Positions 58,099 to 64,000 of a DNA stretch of 64,000 nt are shown here, piece by piece. A program made the position numbers and the translations under genes. The notes beneath the pieces are model-generated. The model saw only the letters and a program-made list of their open reading frames with translations. It made no database searches and was not told the origin of the DNA. This DNA comes from Pseudactinotalea sp. HY158 (GTDB lineage Bacteria; Actinomycetota; Actinomycetes; Actinomycetales; Beutenbergiaceae), in NCBI RefSeq assembly GCF_009660225.1, contig NZ_CP045920.1, positions 2,232,001-2,296,000 of the forward strand, given 5' to 3'. Each line of letters begins with the position of its first letter. Position 1 is the stretch's first letter.

Positions 58099-58653
58099 TC
58101 AGGAATCGCCCCGACAGACCTTCCAGGCGTCGCGGTGCCACATGTCCGCGTCGAGATACCGTTCGTGCGCGAGGCGATAGCCGAGACGCTCGTAGAAACC
58201 GAGGGCGCTCTCCTGGGCGGACAACTCCACCCGCACCGCCCGCTCGCCGCCGGCGACACGCCCGTATTCGGCCAGGGCGATCTCCTCGAGTGCGCTCATG
58301 AGGCGCCTGCCCAGCTGCCTCCCCCGCAGCCCGGAGACCACGGCGACCCGGCCGATGTGCACGACCGGTAGCCCCTCGCCCCGCTCCCCCGGCGGGGCGT
58401 CCTGCTCGGCGAGCCCGGTGCCGCGGCCATCGGCGAGCAGCCGCGCCGTTCCCACCGGCGTGCCCGCGCCGGCGAGCGCGAGTACGTGAACGGTGCCGGG
58501 AAGGTCGTCGCGGCCGTCGAGTTCCTCGGCGGCGCTCACGCCCTGTTCGGCGATGAACACCTCGGCCCGCACCGCATGGCACTGCCGGAGCCGGTCGGGG
58601 GTGCGAGCCCGCACGATCCGGATCGGCCACTCGCCCGCTGCGGCCGGCGCCAC
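58099..58653 (-). CDS. GNAT-family N-acetyltransferase
   Basis: 184 residues, GTG start 58653 placed 2 bases after the kinase stop. IGRVAVVSGLRGRQLGRRLM is the acetyl-CoA pyrophosphate loop (R/Q-x-x-G-x-G/A region), followed by RAVRVELSAQESALGFYERL. Substrate unknown; ElaA-like spacing of the first strands. Cotranscribed with the kinase gene. Confidence 0.85.
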   Translation of the reverse strand: MAPAAAGEWPIRIVRARTPDRLRQCHAVRAEVFIAEQGVSAAEELDGRDDLPGTVHVLALAGAGTPVGTARLLADGRGTGLAEQDAPPGERGEGLPVVHIGRVAVVSGLRGRQLGRRLMSALEEIALAEYGRVAGGERAVRVELSAQESALGFYERLGYRLAHERYLDADMWHRDAWKVCRGDS

Positions 58654-58655
58654 GG

Positions 58656-59486
58656 TCAGTCCAGGGTCAGTTCGGTCACCGCGACGGCCTCCGCGCCGGG
58701 AACGAGGCGCAGGACGTCGAACGGCGTGTGGCAGGCGAGGCGGTCGTGGATGCCGCGGGTCACGAGGCCCTTGGCCGTGCGCACCGCGTCCAGCACGTCC
58801 GCCCCCTTGGCAAGCTCGGCCGTGATCGCGGCGGCGAACGTGCAGCCGGCTCCGCTCACGCGCTCATCGCCGACCTTCGGCGCGGAGAACGCGATCGTCC
58901 GTTCGCCGTCGTAGAAGACGTCGACGGCGTCGGCTCCGGGCAGTTCGACGCCGCCCTTGGCCACGACGTAGGCCGGGCCGAGGGCGTGGATGCGGCGGGC
59001 CGCCTCGGCGAGCTCCGCCACCGTGGAGATCGACTCCATCCCGGCGAGGGTGCGAGCCTCGAACACGTTCGGGGTGACCACGGTCGCGAGCGGGAGCATG
59101 CGGGCCTTGAGGGCGTTGTCCGTGTCGAGCGCAGCACCCGGCTCCTGGCCCTTGCAGATGAGCACCGGGTCGAGCACGACGTGCCGCCACTGCCGGCGCC
59201 CGAGCGAGTCGGCCACGACGTCGATCGTCGCCGGCGTGCCGAGCATGCCGATCTTGACGACGTCGAGATCGTGGCAGGCCGTGGCCGCCTCGATCTGGTC
59301 GGCGATGACCTGCGGGTCGAGCGGAACGAAACGGTGCCCCCAGTCGTTCGCCGGGTCGAACGAGACGATGCACGTGAGCGTGCCCATCCCATACGTGCCG
59401 AGCGCCTGGAACGCCTTGAGGTCCGCCTGGATACCGGCTCCGCCGGTGGCCTCGGATCCCGCGATGACATAGGAGAGTGGAGTCAC
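58656..59486 (-). CDS. PfkB-family kinase, ThiD/PdxK type
   Basis: 276 residues from GTG 59486. GSEATGGAGIQADLKAFQAL is the family N-terminus; MLGTPATIDVVADSLGRRQW, LDPVLICKGQEPGAALDTD and KVGDERVSGAGCTFAAAITA (anion hole, catalytic Asp region) follow. The GTYGMGTLTCIVSF pattern fits enzymes that phosphorylate HMP in thiamine synthesis or pyridoxal; which one is not decided. Followed by the GNAT gene. Confidence 0.87.
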   Translation of the reverse strand: MTPLSYVIAGSEATGGAGIQADLKAFQALGTYGMGTLTCIVSFDPANDWGHRFVPLDPQVIADQIEAATACHDLDVVKIGMLGTPATIDVVADSLGRRQWRHVVLDPVLICKGQEPGAALDTDNALKARMLPLATVVTPNVFEARTLAGMESISTVAELAEAARRIHALGPAYVVAKGGVELPGADAVDVFYDGERTIAFSAPKVGDERVSGAGCTFAAAITAELAKGADVLDAVRTAKGLVTRGIHDRLACHTPFDVLRLVPGAEAVAVTELTLD

Positions 59487-59607
59487 GCGGAACAGTTTAC
59501 GCCCGCCGCGCGCGCCCACCGAGCAGCCGGCCTGCACCACCGGTTCCACGGCAGGCCGGAAGGACGACTGGCCGGAAGGACGACTGGCCGGAAGGACGGG
59601 CGCAGGC

Positions 59608-60531
59608 TCAGGGGTGATCGCGCAGGGCCGCGAGCGCGGCGGCGAGATCCTCGGGGTACTCGCTGCGCACGACCGTCCACTCCCCGCTGCGGGGATGGTG
59701 GAACCCCAGGGCCATCGCGTGCAGCCACTGCCGGGTGAGGCCGAGCCGACGGGCCAGGGACGGATCGGCGCCGTAGGTCAGGTCGCCCACGCAGGGGTGA
59801 CCGATCGCCGAGGTGTGCACACGGATCTGATGGGTGCGCCCGGTCTCGAGGCCGATCTCGAGCAGGCTCGCGCCCCGCACGGCCTCGATCACCTCGTAGT
59901 GGGTGACCGACGGCCGCCCGTCGGTCGTGACCGCGAACTTGTAGTCGGCCTTGGGGTGGCGCCCGATCGGGGCGTCGATCGTGCCGATCGACGGGTCCGG
60001 CAGCCCCTGAACGAGAGCGTGATAGGTCTTGGTCACGGTGCGTTCCTTGAACGCGCGCTTGAGCACCGAATAGGCGAGGTCGGTCTTGGCGACCATCATC
60101 AGGCCCGACGTGCCCGCGTCGAGCCGGTGCACGATGCCCTGACGTTCCGCGGCCCCGGAGGTGGAGATCTGGTACCCGGCCGCGGCGAGGGCCCCGGGAA
60201 CGGTGGGCCCGGACCACCCGGGGCTCGGATGCGCCGCGACCCCGACGGGCTTGTCGATGACGACGAGGTCCGGGTCGTCGTAGCGGATGAGGAGGCCGGG
60301 CACCGGCTCGGGCGGCGGGGGCGCTTGGACGTCGGGGAGCTCCACCGTGATCCACGCGCCGGGCGCGAGCCGGTCGGACTTCCCGGCCGGGACGCCGTCG
60401 AGGGCGACCCCACCGGCCTCGGCGAGCTCGGCGGCCCGGGTGCGGCTGATCCCCAGGAGCCGGGACAGGGCGGCGTCGACTCGATCCCCCACGAGCCCCT
60501 CGGGCACCGGCAGGGAGCGGATCTCAGGCAC
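59608..60531 (-). CDS. rluD: Pseudouridine synthase, RluD-like
   Basis: 307 residues from GTG 60531, overlapping the lspA stop by 8 bases. An S4 RNA-binding domain ([20 protein letters not shown]) precedes the RluA/RluD catalytic core: [20 protein letters not shown] with the catalytic Asp, [20 protein letters not shown]. It modifies 23S rRNA (RluD makes 1911, 1915 and 1917 in E. coli); actinobacterial substrate inferred. Conserved after lspA. Confidence 0.93.
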   Translation of the reverse strand: MPEIRSLPVPEGLVGDRVDAALSRLLGISRTRAAELAEAGGVALDGVPAGKSDRLAPGAWITVELPDVQAPPPPEPVPGLLIRYDDPDLVVIDKPVGVAAHPSPGWSGPTVPGALAAAGYQISTSGAAERQGIVHRLDAGTSGLMMVAKTDLAYSVLKRAFKERTVTKTYHALVQGLPDPSIGTIDAPIGRHPKADYKFAVTTDGRPSVTHYEVIEAVRGASLLEIGLETGRTHQIRVHTSAIGHPCVGDLTYGADPSLARRLGLTRQWLHAMALGFHHPRSGEWTVVRSEYPEDLAAALAALRDHP

Positions 60532-61474
60532 GAGAATCGTCCGGCCCGTCGGCCGGGGCGGAGCCGACCGACTCAGCAGTATCGGCGGTGGCTGACGGGT
60601 CGGCCGTCTCGGCGGATTCTGCCACGCGCGCGGACTCGACCGGGGTGGCTGCCTCGGCGCTGTCGGCGGGCTCTGCTGTGTCGGCTGTACCCGTCGTGTC
60701 CGCTGTGCCCGTTGTGTCGGCTGTGTTAGTTGTGTCGGCTGTGTTGGCTGTGTCGACGTGACCGTCGCTCCGGCCGTCGAAGCCGATCCCCATGAACGTG
60801 AGCACGCCCATGCCGATCGCGGCGGCCACGATGAAGATGTCGGCGACGTTGCCCACGAAGAAGCCGTTGTAGTTGATGAAGTCGACGACGTACCCGCGGC
60901 CGAAGCCCGGCTCACGGAAGAGCCGATCGAACAGGTTGCCGAGGGTGCCGCCGAGGAGGCCGGCCAGCACGAGCGCCCAGGCGCGGGAGCGCAGATTGCG
61001 GGCCACGCGCACGATGACCACCGAGACGCCCGCCGCGGCGATCGTGAACACCCAGGTCATCCCCTCGGCGAGGGAGAAGGCCGCGCCGGAGTTGAAGACG
61101 AGCTGGAAGCCGAGCAGATCGCCGATCACGGGCCGGTAGCTGCCGGGCTCCAGCGCCGACATCGCCCAGAACTTGCTCGCCTGGTCGGCGATGAAGTACA
61201 CGAGCGCGAGCCCGACGACGAAGAGCAGCGGCACCCGGCGTCGTCCATCGGCCGTAGTCTGCCCGGTCTGCCCGGTCGGCACTCCGGGCTCATCGGGCTC
61301 GTCGGGCCGACCAGGCTCATCAGCATCGCCGGACCCCGCGTCCGTTCCCTCGAGCCGCGACCACTTCGGCCTGGCCGCCTCGACGTCGGGGGCCTGCCCG
61401 CCGAGATCGACCGCGGGAGAGCTCCCGGGCTCCTCGCGCTCAGGCGTGGGTTCGGCGGGGGTGCGGGAGGTCAT
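60524..61474 (-). CDS. lspA: Lipoprotein signal peptidase LspA with long disordered ends
   Basis: 316 residues; ordinary LspA is about 160-200. The four-helix core has [20 protein letters not shown], the catalytic Asp motifs [17 protein letters not shown] and [19 protein letters not shown]. The N-terminal 75 residues are acidic Pro/Gly-rich. The C-terminal 100 residues are Thr/Ala/Asp/Glu repeats ([18 protein letters not shown]). It cleaves prolipoprotein signals at the lipid-modified Cys. Translationally coupled to rluD. Confidence 0.92.
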   Translation of the reverse strand: MTSRTPAEPTPEREEPGSSPAVDLGGQAPDVEAARPKWSRLEGTDAGSGDADEPGRPDEPDEPGVPTGQTGQTTADGRRRVPLLFVVGLALVYFIADQASKFWAMSALEPGSYRPVIGDLLGFQLVFNSGAAFSLAEGMTWVFTIAAAGVSVVIVRVARNLRSRAWALVLAGLLGGTLGNLFDRLFREPGFGRGYVVDFINYNGFFVGNVADIFIVAAAIGMGVLTFMGIGFDGRSDGHVDTANTADTTNTADTTGTADTTGTADTAEPADSAEAATPVESARVAESAETADPSATADTAESVGSAPADGPDDSRA

Positions 61475-61492
61475 GGGTGCCCTTCATGGCAG

Positions 61493-61527
61493 CCGAACGG
61501 CGGACCCACAGGGGATCCGCCGTCCGG
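61493..61527 (-). terminator. Hairpin terminator after divIVA
   Basis: Arms CCGAACGGCGGACCC and GGATCCGCCGTCCGG pair with one or two mismatches around a short loop, 33 bases past the divIVA stop at 61560. No U run. Confidence 0.5.
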
Positions 61528-61559
61528 TTCGATTCGATCCGAGAATGATCGGTGCGGCG

Positions 61560-62291
61560 TCAGTAGCGACGCAGGTCGTTCTGGCCCGTCTGGCTGGTCT
61601 GACCGAGCGAGGAGGTGCCCGGGCCGCGTCCCTCGACGTCGCTCAGCAGGCCCTCGAGGTAGCTCTTGAGGCGGGCGCGGTAGTCGCGCTCGAAGCCGCG
61701 GAGCTCGTCGATCTTGTGCTCGAGCACGTTGCGCTCGGTCTCGAGCTGGCTCATCGTGCGGTTACGGACCTCCTCGGCCTCGCCGACCATCCGCTCGCTC
61801 TCGGTGCGCGCCTCGTTGATGAGGCGGTCGGCCTCGGTCTTGCCGTTGGAGACGTACTCGTCGTGGAGCCGCTGGGCGAGCTGCAGCATGCCGGTCGCCG
61901 ACTCGGGCTCGTTCGCGGCCTCCGCAGGCGCCGACACGGGGGCCGGGGCCGATGCCACCGACGCCGCCGACACGGGCGCCGAGGAGACGATCGCCTCCGG
62001 CTGCTCCGGCGGAGAGGACTCCTCCGGCGACGGGGTCGAGCCCGCCGGCTCTCCGGCCGAGGCGGACTGGACCGGGGACTGCCACGACGGCTGGGCGGCC
62101 GACTCGGCCGGCGCCTCCGCGCCACCGGCGGCGAGGCGGGCCTTGAGCTCCTCGTTCTCGGCGTAGACCGCGCGCAGGGTGTTGACTACCTCGTCGAGAA
62201 AGTCATCGACCTCGTCCTGGTCGTAGCCCTCGCGGAACTTGGTCGGCTGAAACTTCTTGTTGAGGACGTCGTCTGCGGTGAGCAGGGACAT
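61560..62291 (-). CDS. divIVA: DivIVA/Wag31 cell-division and polar-growth protein
   Basis: 243 residues from ATG 62291. The N-terminal membrane-binding crossed loop is MSLLTADDVLNKKFQPTKFR, then EGYDQDEVDDFLDEVVNTLR. A Pro/Ser/Ala-rich linker separates it from a long coiled coil (LINEARTESERMVGEAEEVR, SQLETERNVLEHKIDELRGF). In actinobacteria DivIVA/Wag31 directs polar cell-wall growth. Last visible gene of the ftsZ-sepF-yggT-divIVA group. Confidence 0.95.
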   Translation of the reverse strand: MSLLTADDVLNKKFQPTKFREGYDQDEVDDFLDEVVNTLRAVYAENEELKARLAAGGAEAPAESAAQPSWQSPVQSASAGEPAGSTPSPEESSPPEQPEAIVSSAPVSAASVASAPAPVSAPAEAANEPESATGMLQLAQRLHDEYVSNGKTEADRLINEARTESERMVGEAEEVRNRTMSQLETERNVLEHKIDELRGFERDYRARLKSYLEGLLSDVEGRGPGTSSLGQTSQTGQNDLRRY

Positions 62292-62405
62292 GGTCGTCAC
62301 CTCGGATTTTCGTTCGAGTCTGAGAGCGTGAGTCGGTCGTGCAGGTTCAGGAGACAAATCTAGCCGATGGCGCGGCGCGGTCTCTCCCGATCCGGTGGCG
62401 CATCG

Positions 62406-62696
62406 TCACCGTGCCATCCCGGCCAGGATGTTCAGGAGGATCGAGCAGCCGATGAGGAGGATGAGGAAGGCCAGGTCGAGCGCGATCGAGCCGATCCGCA
62501 GCGGGGGGATGAGTCGGCGCAGCCCCTTGATCGGCGGGTCGGTCACCGTGTAGACGCCCTCCGCGATGATCAGCACGACGCCGGAGGGCTTCCAATCCCG
62601 GGCGAACACCTGGATCCAGTCGAAGACGAGCCGGACGAACAGCGTGATCATGAACAGCAGCACCACCAGGTAGGCGACGCTCAGGAGGATCTGCAC
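62406..62696 (-). CDS. YggT-family membrane protein
   Basis: 96 residues: MQILLSVAYLVVLLFMITLF and SIALDLAFLILLIGCSILLN are two membrane helices, with RLVFDWIQVFARDWKPSGVV and PPIKGLRRLIPPLRIGSIAL between. This is the small YggT protein always placed near sepF and divIVA; role unknown, perhaps in septation or osmotic tolerance. Confidence 0.93.
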   Translation of the reverse strand: MQILLSVAYLVVLLFMITLFVRLVFDWIQVFARDWKPSGVVLIIAEGVYTVTDPPIKGLRRLIPPLRIGSIALDLAFLILLIGCSILLNILAGMAR

Positions 62697-62698
62697 AC

Positions 62699-63157
62699 TC
62701 AGCTCTGGTTGAAGAAGCGGGCCTGCTGGCCTTCGGGCTGGGACTCCTCGGAGGCGATCTCGACCGTGGCGGGTGAGAGCAGGAACACCTTGTTGGTCAC
62801 GCGCTCGATCGCGCCGCGCAGTCCGAACACGAGCCCGGCCGAGAAGTCCACGAGCCGCTTGGCGTCCGCGTCGCTCATCTCGGTCAGGTTCATGATGACC
62901 GGCGTGCCGGACCTGAACGCCTCACCGATGACCTTCGCGTCGTTGTACGTGCGCGGGTGCACCGTGGTGATCCGCCGCAGGCTCGAGCGGGCCGTGGGCA
63001 GCGGCGTGATCTCGGCCTGCTCCACGTGACGGTAGTCGTCCTCGTAGTTCGCCTCGTCGATGTAATCCGTCTCCATCACCTCCTGGCGGTCCTGCTCTTC
63101 CTGCTGGGCCTCCGAGAGGCCGAGGTACAGCATGGTCTTGCGCAGCGCTCCGGCCAT
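62699..63157 (-). CDS. sepF: Cell division protein SepF
   Basis: 152 residues. [20 protein letters not shown] is the membrane-targeting helix; the FtsZ-binding domain is [60 protein letters not shown] and [12 protein letters not shown]. SepF anchors FtsZ to the membrane in actinobacteria, which lack FtsA. It follows ftsZ with a 106-base gap; the usual yfiH and ylmE genes are absent between them. Confidence 0.96.
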   Translation of the reverse strand: MAGALRKTMLYLGLSEAQQEEQDRQEVMETDYIDEANYEDDYRHVEQAEITPLPTARSSLRRITTVHPRTYNDAKVIGEAFRSGTPVIMNLTEMSDADAKRLVDFSAGLVFGLRGAIERVTNKVFLLSPATVEIASEESQPEGQQARFFNQS

Positions 63158-63263
63158 GGTTGCTCCCTTGAGTGGTGGCTGATCGTGTTCCAGACGCTAG
63201 ACCAGCGGGCCCGACGGAGCGGGCAGCCGGGTCGGCGTGTCGGAGGGAAGCGCGCGACGTCGC

Positions 63264-64000
63264 TCACTTGAGGAAGTCGGGCACGTCCAGGTCGTCGTCG
63301 CTCGAGCGGCGTCGGGGCTCGTCGGCGAAGACGCGCGGCACCTCCATGCTCACCTCGGGGGCCGAGGTGACGGCGGGCGAGGTGCCGGACCCGTTCCACT
63401 GGTCCGCGCGCCGGGGCGCCGGCTCCGCGGGCCGCTGGGGCTCCGGCGCGGGCCGCGCGGGCGAGGCGACCGACGGAAGGGGTGCTGCGTCGTCCTCAGG
63501 CACCCGGCTGGGCACGGCGGGAACCGCCGGCTGCGCGGCCGGACGCGCGGCGGGCACCTGCTTGCGCGGCGTGGGGCTGCCGGAATCGAAGCCGGCGGCG
63601 ATGACGGTCACGCGGACCTCGTCGCCGAGGGCGTCGTCGATCACGGCACCGAAGATGATGTTCGCCTCCGGGTGGGCCGCCTCCTGCACGAGGCGCGCGG
63701 CCTCGTGGATCTCGAACAGGCCGAGGTCGGAGCCGCCCTGGATGGAGAGCAGCACGCCGTGGGCGCCGTCGATGCTCGCCTCGAGCAGCGGCGAGGAGAT
63801 CGCCAGCTCGGAGGCCTGGACGGCGCGGTCCTCCCCGCGGGCGGAACCGATGCCCATGAGCGCGCTGCCGGCGCCCTGCATGACGGACTTGACGTCGGCG
63901 AAGTCGAGGTTGATCAGGCCCGGGGTGGTGATGAGGTCGGTGATGCCCTGAACACCGGAGAGGAGCACCTGGTCGGCCGACTTGAACGCATCGAGCACCG
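63264..64000 (-). CDS. ftsZ: Cell division protein FtsZ (3' part; 5' end beyond the window)
   Basis: Open to the right edge; 244 residues seen. MLDAFKSADQVLLSGVQGIT and TTPGLINLDFADVKSVMQGA belong to the GTPase domain's second half; the C-terminal subdomain is AAHPEANIIFGAVIDDALGD and VRVTVIAAGFDSG. A Pro/Ala-rich linker follows, ending in the conserved C-terminal peptide SSDDDLDVPDFLK that binds SepF and FtsW. Confidence 0.97.
   Translation of the reverse strand, partial: VLDAFKSADQVLLSGVQGITDLITTPGLINLDFADVKSVMQGAGSALMGIGSARGEDRAVQASELAISSPLLEASIDGAHGVLLSIQGGSDLGLFEIHEAARLVQEAAHPEANIIFGAVIDDALGDEVRVTVIAAGFDSGSPTPRKQVPAARPAAQPAVPAVPSRVPEDDAAPLPSVASPARPAPEPQRPAEPAPRRADQWNGSGTSPAVTSAPEVSMEVPRVFADEPRRRSSDDDLDVPDFLK

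Overview
The window is high-GC DNA from an actinobacterium, most likely of the order Micrococcales; the family cannot be fixed from the sequence alone. The evidence is gene order and gene content: gpgP-like phosphatase/rsfS/nadD/proA, infC-rpmI-rplT next to a DUF1844 gene, a bifunctional PriA-type hisA, lspA-rluD-dnaE-hisD order, ftsZ-sepF-yggT-divIVA, a DUF222/HNH gene, an RqlH-type RecQ helicase, a SAM-IV riboswitch and an IdeR/DtxR-type iron box.

Layout. 1-6.9 kb is an AT-richer accessory island that abuts the 3' end of a tRNA-Ala(GGC) gene. It holds an unknown acidic protein, a decayed recombinase-like helix-turn-helix remnant and a tightly overlapping four-gene operon on the minus strand: HTH protein, two DNA adenine methylase-like subunits, and a GIY-YIG/helicase fusion. 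This is probably a restriction-modification or anti-phage system in which the methylase motifs are split over two proteins. 7-12.3 kb is NAD, ribosome-silencing and proline housekeeping (gpgP-like, rsfS, a frameshifted Ser/Thr/Gly-repeat membrane protein, nadD, a small membrane protein, proA), followed by a 164-bp tandem repeat. 12.9-14.3 kb is a sulfur-type regulatory unit: a SAM-IV riboswitch, a 33-codon Met/Cys/His-rich upstream ORF, and a flavin-dependent monooxygenase gene with an apparent frameshift. 14.4-19.4 kb holds an rRNA/tRNA methyltransferase, an AraC regulator diverging from a VOC gene, and the infC-rpmI-rplT operon. infC starts with ATC and has an attenuator-like hairpin in its leader. 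19.5-24 kb encodes two secreted proteins, one a 1.2-kDa-residue-scale (about 1194 aa) PA14/propeller/CBM/DUF1080 mosaic. 24.4-28 kb has the DUF222/HNH gene and a noncoding stretch packed with unrelated minisatellites.

28-33 kb carries hisC-hisB-(unknown)-hisH-priA-sseB, coupled by 4-bp overlaps. hisD lies 10 kb away at 42.5-43.8 kb; between them are an AfsR/SARP-type regulator, rqlH, amt-glnK, a DedA gene and a PspC gene. 43.9-52.2 kb has a cupin, an iron-box-controlled VIT-like transporter, dnaE, an MFS exporter and an HTTM/DUF5819 pair. 52.3-57.7 kb is one large LPXTG surface protein with eight Rib-like repeats and a duplicated Ala/Asp/Ser-rich stalk. The right end (58-64 kb) is a GNAT gene, a ThiD/PdxK-like kinase, rluD, lspA, divIVA, yggT, sepF and the 3' part of ftsZ, cut by the window edge.

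The strongest leads are the split-methylase/GIY-YIG-helicase operon, the SAM-IV plus Met/Cys-rich leader-peptide arrangement, and the iron-box-linked VIT transporter that lacks its usual cytoplasmic metal-binding domain. Two genes (at about 9.1 kb and 13.47 kb) have single-base frame breaks at or close to runs of G, so assembly error must be excluded before calling them pseudogenes.
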